This document shows positions 34,203 through 42,783 of a DNA stretch of 64,000 nt, piece by piece. The notes below the pieces were generated by a model, which was not told the origin of the DNA, did no database searches, and saw only the letters and a program-made list of their open reading frames with translations. The position numbers and the translations under genes are program-made. Source of the DNA: JAEXNA01 sp037968995. GTDB taxonomy: Bacteria > Vulcanimicrobiota > Xenobia > Xenobiales > JADMJV01. The number at the start of each line of letters is the position of its first letter. Position 1 is the first letter of the stretch. Location of the stretch: the NCBI GenBank assembly GCA_037968995.1, contig JBBKWP010000325.1, positions 1 through 64,000 of the forward strand, given 5' to 3'.

Positions 34203-34562
34203 GTGAAAGATTTCCATGTACATATCTCCCAGCGGGGCGGTACGGCGATACTCAGCCTGCAAGGTCCGTTGACGGGAAAGAATGTAGCGACTTTCCGTCG
34301 CGCTTGTTTTCAAGCGGAAACTCGAGAGAACCGACACTGTCTTCTAGACATGAACGATGTGGACGAGATCGACGGCTACGGGCTTTCCGCTTTAGTGGGT
34401 TTGTTGGCCCGAAGGCGTGAACGTGTCGGCCAAGTTGTCCTCTATGGACTGAACCCGGGACTCAAGCCGCGCTTCGAGGCGACTTTCTGCGATGTTCTCT
34501 TCCCCGTCCGTTCTACTTTGGCGCAGGCCATGGATCTGATTCGTGAGGAGGCTGCACCTTGA
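34203..34562 (+). CDS. STAS-domain protein (anti-sigma antagonist-like)
   Basis: This 119-residue protein is one STAS domain: TAILSLQGPLTGKNVATFRR, the core strand CLLDMNDVDEIDGYGLSALVGLL and then VVLYGLNPGLKPRFEA. Classical anti-anti-sigma factors carry a phosphorylated Ser in a DSSG-like position. Here the same place reads DGYG, so regulation by phosphorylation is unlikely. The start is GTG 34203 with a weak SD; the end overlaps pelE by four bases (TTGA). It may be a structural partner in the Pel complex. Confidence 0.8.
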   Translation: MKDFHVHISQRGGTAILSLQGPLTGKNVATFRRACFQAETRENRHCLLDMNDVDEIDGYGLSALVGLLARRRERVGQVVLYGLNPGLKPRFEATFCDVLFPVRSTLAQAMDLIREEAAP

Positions 34563-35698
34563 GCGAACCGATCGACGAGGTGTTTATACCCGAGCATCCT
34601 CGGACGATTTTAGTGGAGTCGTCAAGCCCATTAAGCGTCCTGCTACTTTTCATAGCTCTTCTCCTGTCGAGCGTGGCGGGGTATGGTCTGCTCAAGAGTG
34701 GCACGGATGGGTCGCAAGACTTTCCTTTGGCCTACGTTTTGCTCCACCTTTTGGCCTGCGTTCTTACCTGGTTTGCGATCTTCATCGGGCTTGGGGCAGA
34801 GCAGGAGTCCCGACAGGGTTGGGCTCTGTTTCTCGGCACGTTCAGTTTCTTAGCCGGTCCGGTAGGTGTCTTGGGCAGTCTGGTAAGTTACCTCATGGCC
34901 AAAGGACAGCCCACGGGCACACCACTTATAGAGGTGGTGAAGTCCGAAATGTTCGTCATGGCGCCCACAGACGAAGAGTCGGACGATTTCATGTCCATGG
35001 ACCTAAAGATTCGTGATGAAGCCCAGGTTGAACCGATCATCGATATGCTTCCGCTTGCTGATATCTCCACGGCGATCGCGATCGTTAACCGCCTGCGCGA
35101 AAGAGGTCAGCGACAGGATATTGAATTGATTCGGTCTGTCGCTTCGGACCCGCGTCCTGAGGTCTACCAGTATGCTCTTGCCATCCTCGACAAAATGGAA
35201 AAGCTGTTCGCAGCCAAAGTATACGCTTTGCAAGAAGAGATTCACGAGAACCCCGAACGTCCATCTTTGCGTGTGGAGATGGCGAAATTGCATCTCGACT
35301 ATATCCAGAGCGGCCTTTTGGACGAGAGTCTGCGCGAGTACTACTGGGAACTGACGTTGAGCCATCTTTTTGAAGCGATGCTCGCTTATCCACAGCGGGT
35401 CGAACTGGGCGTGGACGTCGCGCAACTGCTAGCTCTCAAGGGTCTATCCGACGAAGCAGGTAGCGTAGCGATGGAAGTAACCAAGAAGGACCCCAGCAAT
35501 TTGCAAGCTCAGTTCTTGATCATCCAAGCTCTCTATGAGAGAGCCCTCAAAGAGAACAGCAGTGAAGGGATTCTGAGCGCGAAGAAGGTCGCTCTCGGCT
35601 CGGCTTGGGCGGTGAGGCTTCCTAAGAAGCGGGCCCCAGGGTTGGGCCCAACGTTCGACCTGGCGCATTTCTGGTTTGGAGACGCATCTGATGCTTGA
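34559..35698 (+). CDS. pelE: PelE-like membrane protein
   Basis: The 379-residue protein has three N-terminal membrane helices (about 25-47, 54-80, 86-113). A cytoplasmic region of helical TPR-like repeats follows (about 190-350). This fits PelE, a membrane-TPR part of the Pel exopolysaccharide synthase. The sequence is not strongly diagnostic by itself; the call relies on topology and on the directly following pelF, pelG and pelD homologues. The start is TTG 34559 with a four-base overlap. Its last bases contain the pelF start. Confidence 0.7.
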   Translation: MSEPIDEVFIPEHPRTILVESSSPLSVLLLFIALLLSSVAGYGLLKSGTDGSQDFPLAYVLLHLLACVLTWFAIFIGLGAEQESRQGWALFLGTFSFLAGPVGVLGSLVSYLMAKGQPTGTPLIEVVKSEMFVMAPTDEESDDFMSMDLKIRDEAQVEPIIDMLPLADISTAIAIVNRLRERGQRQDIELIRSVASDPRPEVYQYALAILDKMEKLFAAKVYALQEEIHENPERPSLRVEMAKLHLDYIQSGLLDESLREYYWELTLSHLFEAMLAYPQRVELGVDVAQLLALKGLSDEAGSVAMEVTKKDPSNLQAQFLIIQALYERALKENSSEGILSAKKVALGSAWAVRLPKKRAPGLGPTFDLAHFWFGDASDA

Positions 35699-37217
35699 TG
35701 TCGTTTACATCTGTGAAGGAACCTATCCGTTCGTGCCCGGTGGAGTGTCGAGTTGGATTCACAGCTTGATCGTTGGTATGCCAGAGCTCAAATTTGGCAT
35801 TGTATACTTGGCGCCCAGCGAGAAAGACCATCTCAAGTTTCGTTACGAAGTGCCCAACAATGTAAGGGATCTGGTGGTTATCCCCCTTTATGACATCGTC
35901 TTCAAACCACAGACGAGAACACCGTTCAAGTCGGTGGCTTGGGAGGACGTTTCACCGTTCATCCAGGGGATCTTGAGAGGCGAGTCCATCAATTTCGGCA
36001 AAGCTTTCCCTCATCTTTCGCCGGTTGGAGACCGTCAGCCCACCCTCACGGTGGAAGAGTTGGCCAACAGTCAGCAGGCCTGGGACGTCTTGACCGAATC
36101 GTATCGAACCAACCATCCAAAGGCATCTTTCAATGACTTTTTCTGGTCTTGGCGCTATGCATTTCTACCGATGTTCAAGCTCTTTTTAGCGGAGGTTCCG
36201 GCCGCTCGGATGTATCATACCGTGACCACAGGTTGGTCCGGACTGCTGGCCGCCATCGCTTCGCGGCGCTCCCTCCGTCCCTTCGTGACCACGGAGCACG
36301 GTCTCTATGTGAACGAGCGGCGCATAGAGATCTCTCAAGCTGATTGGATTTTCGTGGACGCACCCCGACGCGGGGACCTAGAAGTCGGTTTGGGAACATT
36401 CAAAGATATATGGATCAACCTCTTTATTGCTCTGGGTAAGCTGTGTTACCAGGAAACAGATCGAATCTATACACTTTTTGAAGGCAATCTGCGCAAAGAG
36501 ATCGAGTTTGGAGCTCCCGAAGAGAAACTCGAGATCGTGCCCAACGGTGTGGATATCGCTAGGTTTGGCGAAGAAGTGACGGAACCAGCCCTGCCAAACG
36601 ATCCTGAGACCTTCCGAGTGGGGTTGATAGGTCGGGTGGTACCTATCAAAGACATCAAGACTTTCATCAAGTCTGTGAGGTTTATGAACGAGCAGATTCC
36701 AAGGCTGGAAGTCTACGTCATGGGTCCAACCGACGAAGATGAGACATACTACGCGGAGTGCGAAACTATGACCGGCGCTTTGGGACTTCACGATGTCATA
36801 ACCTTCACTGGGCCGGTCGATGTTCGCCGCTACTACCCGTGCCTTGATGTTCAAGTCCTGACCTCCATTTCCGAAGGCCAACCTCTCGTCCTTTTGGAAG
36901 GGTTTTGCAGTGGTCTGCCCGCTGTCGCCTCAGATGTTGGTGCTTGCCGGGAAATCATTTACGGTCGGTCTCCGGAGGACCAAGCGCTCGGTGTGGCCGG
37001 TGCGGTGACCTGGGTCGGCAATGCCCGTCAAACCGCCGAAGCGGTGATCGCTCTCTATAAGAATCCCGAAGAGCGAAAGCGACGAGGTGAAGCGGGGCGT
37101 CAAAGGGTGACCAAGTACTACCGCCGGGACCAGATGCTGGAAACTTATCGTCGCGTTTATCAACAGTACATTCACGCTCCGAGTCGCTCGGCGACCGGCG
37201 TCAAGGAGAATGTCTGA
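35691..37217 (+). CDS. pelF: PelF glycosyltransferase
   Basis: A family 4 glycosyltransferase that polymerises the Pel exopolysaccharide in the cytoplasm. The N-terminus DVVYICEGTYPFVPGGVSSW is a PelF hallmark. Further motifs are the acceptor-side TEHGLYVNERRIE, the start of the second Rossmann domain (GLIGRVVPIKDIKTFI), NGVDIARF and the donor-binding SISEGQPLVLLEGFCSGLPAV. The product has 508 residues. I chose ATG 35691 because GGAG is nine bases upstream; the TTG at 35676 is less likely. It overlaps pelE by eight bases and pelG by one. Confidence 0.95.
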   Translation: MLDVVYICEGTYPFVPGGVSSWIHSLIVGMPELKFGIVYLAPSEKDHLKFRYEVPNNVRDLVVIPLYDIVFKPQTRTPFKSVAWEDVSPFIQGILRGESINFGKAFPHLSPVGDRQPTLTVEELANSQQAWDVLTESYRTNHPKASFNDFFWSWRYAFLPMFKLFLAEVPAARMYHTVTTGWSGLLAAIASRRSLRPFVTTEHGLYVNERRIEISQADWIFVDAPRRGDLEVGLGTFKDIWINLFIALGKLCYQETDRIYTLFEGNLRKEIEFGAPEEKLEIVPNGVDIARFGEEVTEPALPNDPETFRVGLIGRVVPIKDIKTFIKSVRFMNEQIPRLEVYVMGPTDEDETYYAECETMTGALGLHDVITFTGPVDVRRYYPCLDVQVLTSISEGQPLVLLEGFCSGLPAVASDVGACREIIYGRSPEDQALGVAGAVTWVGNARQTAEAVIALYKNPEERKRRGEAGRQRVTKYYRRDQMLETYRRVYQQYIHAPSRSATGVKENV

Positions 37218-38677
37218 TGGCAGGAATCGGTTTTCAACTTAGGCGTTTCACCCAAGAAGGGACCCTGCGAGGGTTTCTTAAGAGTTATTACAATGCGGCG
37301 CTAGTGGCCGCCGGCCCGTGGGTTCTGACGGTCGTCACCTTGATTATGATTCAGTTCTTGATGCGGCAAGCTGCAATTGTGACGGACCTCTTTTTAGAAA
37401 CGATCATCTACATCTACGCCTTCAGTCTGATCGTTACAGCGCCTTTTCAGTTGATCATTACGCGCTACCTCGCCGACCAACTCGACGCTCAAAAATTGAC
37501 CGCACACATTCCTACTCTTTTGTCGGTGGGGATCGTATCTAGTGTCGTCAACTACCTGCTTGCTCTTGCCTTCTTTTCGACGGTGAAGGTCAGCTGGGTC
37601 TATTGCATGGTCTCAGCCTCCCTATTCGCAATGGTTTGTAACGTATGGCTCATTATGGCTTTCGTTGGGGCGGTTCGCGCTTTTCACCTAGTAGCCACGG
37701 CTTATGCCAGCGGTACTGTGATCAGCGTTGTCGCCGCGTACTTCCTCGGCAACATCGCGGGCAACCCTGGTTACTTGGCTGGGATGCTCGTCGGAAATTC
37801 TGTCATCGTGGTGATCTGCGTGACGGCATTAGCCAGAGAGTTCGATTCGGCGGTTTCTTTCAACTTTGAATGGGTCCGCTATTTTCGTTTGGTGCCGTGG
37901 CTCCCGGTGGCGGGAGTGCTCTACTATTTGGCGGTTTGGTCGAGCATTATGCTCTACTGGTTCACTGAGGGCAAGCCGATGGCGTCTCACGCGCTGTATG
38001 CCTATGAGCCTCTCGATCTTGCCTCGTTCTATGCTCAGATGACGATTCTGCCGGCGGTGACGATCTTTTACGTCCACAATGAAACGAACTTCTATGAGGA
38101 CTACCGTGGATTCTATAATGCTGTCATGACTCGCCGCAGTCTGGCCGCGATCGAGAAGAAGCGACGAGCCCTGGTGGACAACCTGAAGGACGCTTTCGTC
38201 AACCTGGTGTTGATTCAGGCGGTCGTGACGTTTTCCGCGGTCTGCTTCGCCACCCCCATACAACACGCGCTCGAGATGCAAGACTTGGAGCGTCAGCTAT
38301 TTGTCAATATGTGCTTGGGAGCTTTCCCCCAGGCTATTCTGCTCTTTGTTATGGTGATTTTGTTCTATTTTCAATTCTACCGAGAGGCCGCCGCAACGGC
38401 CGGCGTCGCCTTAATCGGCTCGCTGGTGGTAGGGACCTGGACCCTTTACGCGGGTGAAAGCACCTACGGGCTTGGTCTACTGGGCGGCACGGTGATGGGA
38501 TTGGCGGTCGGTTTTATGCTTTTATTCGAACGACTGGAACGACTGGAGTATATTACCTTCAGTTCTCAGCCCATGGCCGAAGAGTTACCCTTTGAATCCC
38601 GAATGCTGACCGAGAATCGAAATTTTGGGATCTACTACATTCGTGACGGAAAACGGACCGATGAGACGAAGCGATAG
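37217..38677 (+). CDS. pelG: PelG membrane exporter (MOP superfamily)
   Basis: A 486-residue polytopic protein of about 12 helices thought to move Pel polymer across the inner membrane. The N-terminus GIGFQLRRFTQEGTLRGFLK is typical of PelG. Other stretches matching the family are AALVAAGPWVL and the loop NETNFYEDYRGFYNAVM. The ATG at 37217 overlaps the pelF stop (TGATG) and AAGGAG lies nine bases upstream. It ends 21 bases before pelD. Confidence 0.93.
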   Translation: MAGIGFQLRRFTQEGTLRGFLKSYYNAALVAAGPWVLTVVTLIMIQFLMRQAAIVTDLFLETIIYIYAFSLIVTAPFQLIITRYLADQLDAQKLTAHIPTLLSVGIVSSVVNYLLALAFFSTVKVSWVYCMVSASLFAMVCNVWLIMAFVGAVRAFHLVATAYASGTVISVVAAYFLGNIAGNPGYLAGMLVGNSVIVVICVTALAREFDSAVSFNFEWVRYFRLVPWLPVAGVLYYLAVWSSIMLYWFTEGKPMASHALYAYEPLDLASFYAQMTILPAVTIFYVHNETNFYEDYRGFYNAVMTRRSLAAIEKKRRALVDNLKDAFVNLVLIQAVVTFSAVCFATPIQHALEMQDLERQLFVNMCLGAFPQAILLFVMVILFYFQFYREAAATAGVALIGSLVVGTWTLYAGESTYGLGLLGGTVMGLAVGFMLLFERLERLEYITFSSQPMAEELPFESRMLTENRNFGIYYIRDGKRTDETKR

Positions 38678-38698
38678 GATGTCTGAGGCCAATATAAT

Positions 38699-39658
38699 AT
38701 GAGACGATTCAACTTTCTAGCCGAGATTGCGGTACTCTACCTCATTGTCTGCGCGATTGGCTGGTTTTTCAATGGGGGAGCCTGGAGCTATCCCGGGGTG
38801 GCGCTTCATCCCTTTTTGATCGTGGTTGCCATCGAGGCCAATCAATACGGACTGCGGCCTGCGATCTTGACGTCGGTAGTGGGCCTTCTGCTTTACCTGA
38901 TCGGTTCTCCAGGGCTTAGTAATGATGACTCCGTCCCGATGCTGGCCATCATGGCCACCGGAGTTCTTTTCGGTATGACTCAGGAAAGTCGCAATCGTCA
39001 ACTGCGCGATGCACGTAACGAGTTGGACCGGTCGCGAACTGAGCAAGACCGATTACGGCAAAGAATTCAGATCCTCACGCAAGCCAACAATGAACTCAAT
39101 GAGCGGATTTTGGGAGAAGTGAATACGGTAAGTTCTTTTTCCGAAATCGCGCGTCGCTTGTCAGTTCTCGAGCAAGAAGATCTCTTCCCAGCCATCTGCG
39201 AGTTGATCAACGATTATCTCTCAGCCTCAAAAAGTTCTGTCTACTCTTTATCGGACGGAGTCCTAACGCTGGAATCGGCTCGAGGATTTGTGGTTATCCC
39301 GGAAGACCTCAAGTCCATTTCAAACCAGGACTCCCTTGCCTGGCACGCCGTCAACGAGAAGACCTCCTTGTCGGCCTTGGACCTGCTGAGTCGCAAGGGT
39401 ACTGCGGAGACACCTGCTCGCGCTCTCAAGGAGGGTGAACATCCTATACTGATGGCGTCACCCATTTTTGATGAAGCCGAAGGAAGGGTCACCGGGGTGG
39501 TCTGTGTGAACAACCTACCATTCTCCAAGTTTCACGGAGCTTCCAAGAAAATCTTAGGTGTGATAGCCCGCTGGGCCGGCGACGCCCTTAACAACGCGGC
39601 CATCGTGGAAGGTCTTCGGGCGAGACTCTCAGCGGAAGCGTCCAGGGGGGCTCAATGA
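38699..39658 (+). CDS. pelD: PelD-like membrane GAF protein without GGDEF domain
   Basis: In Pseudomonas, PelD has four membrane helices, a GAF domain and a degenerate GGDEF that binds c-di-GMP. This 319-residue homologue has the membrane part (about 5-95), a coiled coil (about 98-140: ELDRSRTEQDRLRQRIQIL) and a GAF domain (about 145-305), then stops. The GGDEF domain of about 150 residues is absent, not frameshifted, because the next gene starts within the stop (ATGA). The next gene encodes two PilZ domains. The pelD identity rests on topology and position. Confidence 0.75.
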   Translation: MRRFNFLAEIAVLYLIVCAIGWFFNGGAWSYPGVALHPFLIVVAIEANQYGLRPAILTSVVGLLLYLIGSPGLSNDDSVPMLAIMATGVLFGMTQESRNRQLRDARNELDRSRTEQDRLRQRIQILTQANNELNERILGEVNTVSSFSEIARRLSVLEQEDLFPAICELINDYLSASKSSVYSLSDGVLTLESARGFVVIPEDLKSISNQDSLAWHAVNEKTSLSALDLLSRKGTAETPARALKEGEHPILMASPIFDEAEGRVTGVVCVNNLPFSKFHGASKKILGVIARWAGDALNNAAIVEGLRARLSAEASRGAQ

Positions 39659-40413
39659 GTTTTCTAAACAAGCTACTCGGTGGATTTCGAAGTTTCGTTC
39701 TTGGTGGAGAGCCGGCCACCACCGAAGAGAGTCGTTCTTCTCCTCGCATACTCTGCTATTACCGCGTAAATCTGCGCAACGACGGTCGGGACTTCAAAGC
39801 CACCATCATCGATATCGGAACCACGGGAATGCGGGTCGAAGGGGTTCCTCAACTCGAGAAAGGCGAACGATTCGAACTATCTTATCCGTTCGCGGAGGCA
39901 TTCAGTAAAGAACACTCCTTCGAGGTTGAGGTCATGTGGTGTCGGCCCCGAGGCCACGACGATGAACTGGTCGCCGGTGTGCGGTTTATTGAGCAGGGCG
40001 AGGGCCTCGCGGGGACCTGGGTTCATACCCTGTTAACGGAGTTGGGTTTGACAGGCGACTTGGTCTATCAAAAGCGTCAACACGTTCGACTCACCACCAC
40101 CCAGAAAGTCTTCTTTCGTGACGAGACGACAGGTCATCATCTCTTAGAAGGACGGGTCAACAATCTGTCGGTGGGCGGCGCCTTGATAGAAAGCAAGACC
40201 AGCTTGAAGGCCGGTCGTCGAATCCTGGCATTGATCGGGCCCAACGTCAATTTTCCGACGCTCGCCATCCACGCAGAGATCTTGAACTGTCGGGTCGACG
40301 ACGAAGACGGTCATCATTTACTCTCCCTGCATTTCGTGGAGATGGACAAAGACCAACTCCGGGAACTGGAGACCCTTGTTCTGGCAATGCTCGAAGGTCG
40401 GACTTTGGCTTAA
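39655..40413 (+). CDS. double PilZ-domain protein, coupled to pelD
   Basis: A 252-residue protein with two PilZ domains. The first has RSSPR (about 26-30) and DIGTTG, where the Ser of D/NxSxxG is Gly. The second has RQHVR (about 142-146) and a canonical NLSVGG. The second domain should therefore bind c-di-GMP. Translation is coupled to pelD by a four-base overlap, which suggests it provides the c-di-GMP input missing from PelD. It ends tail-to-tail with a minus-strand gene with no base between. Confidence 0.85.
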   Translation: MSFLNKLLGGFRSFVLGGEPATTEESRSSPRILCYYRVNLRNDGRDFKATIIDIGTTGMRVEGVPQLEKGERFELSYPFAEAFSKEHSFEVEVMWCRPRGHDDELVAGVRFIEQGEGLAGTWVHTLLTELGLTGDLVYQKRQHVRLTTTQKVFFRDETTGHHLLEGRVNNLSVGGALIESKTSLKAGRRILALIGPNVNFPTLAIHAEILNCRVDDEDGHHLLSLHFVEMDKDQLRELETLVLAMLEGRTLA

Positions 40414-40779
40414 CTAAGAAGCTTTGTCGAGAGCGGCGGTGCGAGACAAGAGGTTCGAGAAGTTGTCAGTCGAGGATTCTTCCTCTTTGCAGTCGGGGAA
40501 AAGATAGGCCCATTTACTCACGCGGGTCAGGGCATGGCGCATCTGGTCGCCCTCATCGGGGCTGCCGGAGTACGGTTCACTGAGAACGCCGTCGAGTTCG
40601 CCGAGGTCGTGGACGCCCAGCCTTTGTCTCAAAGTGCGGCGTGTGCGGTAAAAGAGAGTGACAGAACCTTGGCGTCCCGGAGGCTGACTGGAAAACAGCA
40701 GCGGCGCATTGTCCGTCTGCGTGAGATCTCGGTTGTCTAAGGGTTGGAAATGGAACGTCTGATTGGCTCGGTTTGACAT
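40414..40779 (-). CDS. small protein of unknown function
   Basis: I do not recognise this 121-residue soluble protein. It has a polar N-terminus (MSNRANQTFHFQPLDNRDL), a basic middle with FYRTRRTLRQRLGVHDLGEL and an acidic C-terminus. No membrane helix or signal peptide. The ATG at 40779 is well supported by AGAGGT six bases upstream; the frame is open a little further. It stands alone between the Pel operon and a membrane gene pair. Confidence 0.6.
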   Translation of the reverse strand: MSNRANQTFHFQPLDNRDLTQTDNAPLLFSSQPPGRQGSVTLFYRTRRTLRQRLGVHDLGELDGVLSEPYSGSPDEGDQMRHALTRVSKWAYLFPDCKEEESSTDNFSNLLSRTAALDKAS

Positions 40780-40892
40780 GGTTACCTCTTCATAACCATT
40801 GAACACCAAAATGCTTGAGAATTTGTAAACCTTTTATTGCCGTTACGACGATCCGCCTGATCAAGCTGTTCACCACGCTCGCAGAAGGTAGC

Positions 40893-41600
40893 CTAATTCC
40901 CTTGCGGAGTACCGCACCAGAAAGGGAGAGAGCGACGGCCGTTCTCCCCATCGAAACGAAATTTCAAGGTCACCGTCCAACCCGGCGTTTTCACTTTGAC
41001 ACGGACTCCCGTCTCGTCCTTGGACATCAGCGCGAATCGAAACTTGTCATCCAAGGAGGGCGTAGTTTCTTGGAATTTCTTGTCCGGGTTGGCAGCCTCG
41101 TCGCCTTCTAAAGAAGGCGAGACCTGGGCATCGAAAAAGCGCGCTGCGATTGGGCGACCGAACGAGTCGGACAGGTAGATCCGAACTTCCCCCGACTCGA
41201 TCCGGGCTACCTCGGCGTGAAAATCCCCCCACATGGCGATCTGACCGCCTTGGACCTGGGTGTGTCGATGGTCCTCCGCGACGGTCGGTTCCGTGGTCAG
41301 TGCCACCATCGAGCTTCGAGTCAGCCACCAACCCATGCTCAAGACGAGAAGTAAGATCAGCCCGATCCATCCGATAAGTCCCTTGGACCCTTCATCGCTC
41401 GAGGCGGTCGTGCTGATCTTAGGTCCATCTTTGTCTGATTGTTGAAAAAGTGGCGCCAGGATGGGGTAACCCATAAGCATCGTTAAAGAAATTGTTACGA
41501 AAAACTTGACGAGGTTGGCCGTCGCCTCATCGCCGGTAATGGGTCGAGGGTCGGCGCCGTGAGCCAAAAATTGGGCTATGTGAAGTATTTCAGGAACCAT
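40893..41600 (-). CDS. membrane-anchored protein with YtkA/FixH-like domain
   Basis: The 235-residue protein has two membrane helices (about 33-52 and 74-93). An extracytoplasmic beta domain follows, with GGQIAMWGDFHAEVARIESG then EVRIYLSD and GRPIAARFF. This pattern occurs in YtkA/FixH-like and metal-efflux-associated domains. Ligand and role are unknown. GAGGG lies seven bases before the ATG at 41600. It overlaps the end of the DUF2231 gene by 25 bases, so the two are probably one unit. Confidence 0.6.
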   Translation of the reverse strand: MVPEILHIAQFLAHGADPRPITGDEATANLVKFFVTISLTMLMGYPILAPLFQQSDKDGPKISTTASSDEGSKGLIGWIGLILLLVLSMGWWLTRSSMVALTTEPTVAEDHRHTQVQGGQIAMWGDFHAEVARIESGEVRIYLSDSFGRPIAARFFDAQVSPSLEGDEAANPDKKFQETTPSLDDKFRFALMSKDETGVRVKVKTPGWTVTLKFRFDGENGRRSLPFWCGTPQGN

Positions 41601-42676
41601 GGGATGCCCTCGTTATAAGTCATCAACGCCCCTGCGACCACGAACAGTAAAACGATCCAAAGGATGTCCCACAATCGACGACGCTTTGGGGCTGCCAGTT
41701 CGAGCATCTTCACGCCACCGCAAAGCAGCGCCAAGACACCGATATAAAAATGATGCATGTAGACACCCATAGCGGTTTCCGAGTAAGGAGCCCCGGTGTG
41801 CACGTGGGTGAACAGAATTCCCCCTCCGGCCAACGCCAGGACCGCGACGAGATGGGCTTGCAGGCGTCCCACGTCAGCGTCCGAGCGGCGCCGGACCAAA
41901 CTCATTCCGAGCCCTATCATCATCATCAAGGTCGCGAAGATTTTGTGGGCCAGCACTTCGGGGTCAGTGATCGGCTTCTCAGACGACAGCGGCCAAGCGT
42001 CGAAATCACTGAAGATCATCAAAAAGAGACCGCCGGTGGCCAACAGGATAGGTCCGGCGGCGCGCACTCGCTCCACACCGGGAAGTTCCAGAAGTTGATA
42101 GGTGAGCCAGAGGGCTAAGCCCAAAACCATCCAGCCGAAAATGTGATGCATCATTTCCGAATAGGCGAGTTCATCGTAGGTATTGACCAAGGTCAGATTG
42201 GCCAGTTCCAAAGCCGTGGCCTTGATGGGAGGGATGACACCCTGGACGCCGGCGGCATATTTGTACACCAAACGGCCTCCTTGGGCCCCGGTGAGGTAGA
42301 GCGCATACAGCGCCCCAAAGGCTAACGCGAGATAGATCCTGAAAGTCGATGATTTGCTTTGAGGCGTGAGAAACGACCTAAAGGCCACGAGGGCGATGAA
42401 AGCCCAGGAGGTGATGGTGGCGTAGGACTCGTGGAGCTTGATAGGATCCTGCGGCACGAAGGACCGAGCCGCCCAGATTTCTGCGAAATTTCCGCTGATG
42501 AACGATAGACACAAACCGATCGTGCCGAGCACCAAAACCACGTTGCCGGCCCACTGGGCGTTCTCGTTCTCACGAATGTGGCCATAGAGGTCGAGCATCA
42601 CGGCCACGATCAGAAGCGCAATAGGAAAGTGCACCAGGGCCGGATGCCAGGTCGCGAAGTATTGACTGAGTTCCAT
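41576..42676 (-). CDS. DUF2231-type polytopic membrane protein
   Basis: A 366-residue protein of about nine membrane helices. The start WHPALVHFPIALLIVAVMLD is the DUF2231 signature, with conserved His residues that could bind heme. Further His residues occur in LHESYATITSW, MMHHIFGW and the C-terminal THVHTG and MHHFY. This suggests a heme- or metal-binding membrane protein, but no function is known. I chose ATG 42676; ATG 42688 has AAAGG too close upstream to be clearly better. It is divergent from the hydroxyacyl-CoA dehydrogenase gene. Confidence 0.75.
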   Translation of the reverse strand: MELSQYFATWHPALVHFPIALLIVAVMLDLYGHIRENENAQWAGNVVLVLGTIGLCLSFISGNFAEIWAARSFVPQDPIKLHESYATITSWAFIALVAFRSFLTPQSKSSTFRIYLALAFGALYALYLTGAQGGRLVYKYAAGVQGVIPPIKATALELANLTLVNTYDELAYSEMMHHIFGWMVLGLALWLTYQLLELPGVERVRAAGPILLATGGLFLMIFSDFDAWPLSSEKPITDPEVLAHKIFATLMMMIGLGMSLVRRRSDADVGRLQAHLVAVLALAGGGILFTHVHTGAPYSETAMGVYMHHFYIGVLALLCGGVKMLELAAPKRRRLWDILWIVLLFVVAGALMTYNEGIPWFLKYFT

Positions 42677-42756
42677 GGACGGAATCATAACCTTTCGAGA
42701 AAGAACTTCCAAGGTTTTGAGGTGAAGGTTTCCCGTCATCGGCTCGGGAAGGCTGG

Positions 42757-42773
42757 CCTGTAAAAATTTCAGG
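42757..42773. promoter_or_regulatory. imperfect palindrome upstream of the hydroxyacyl-CoA dehydrogenase gene
   Basis: CCTG-T-AAAAATTT-CAGG sits directly before the gene's start and overlaps its AGGAG. It has dyad symmetry except for one inserted T. It only partly resembles the Rex operator (TTGTGAA-N4-TTCACAA), so linking it to the rex gene in this window is speculative. Confidence 0.25.
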
Positions 42774-42783
42774 AGTTGAGAAT

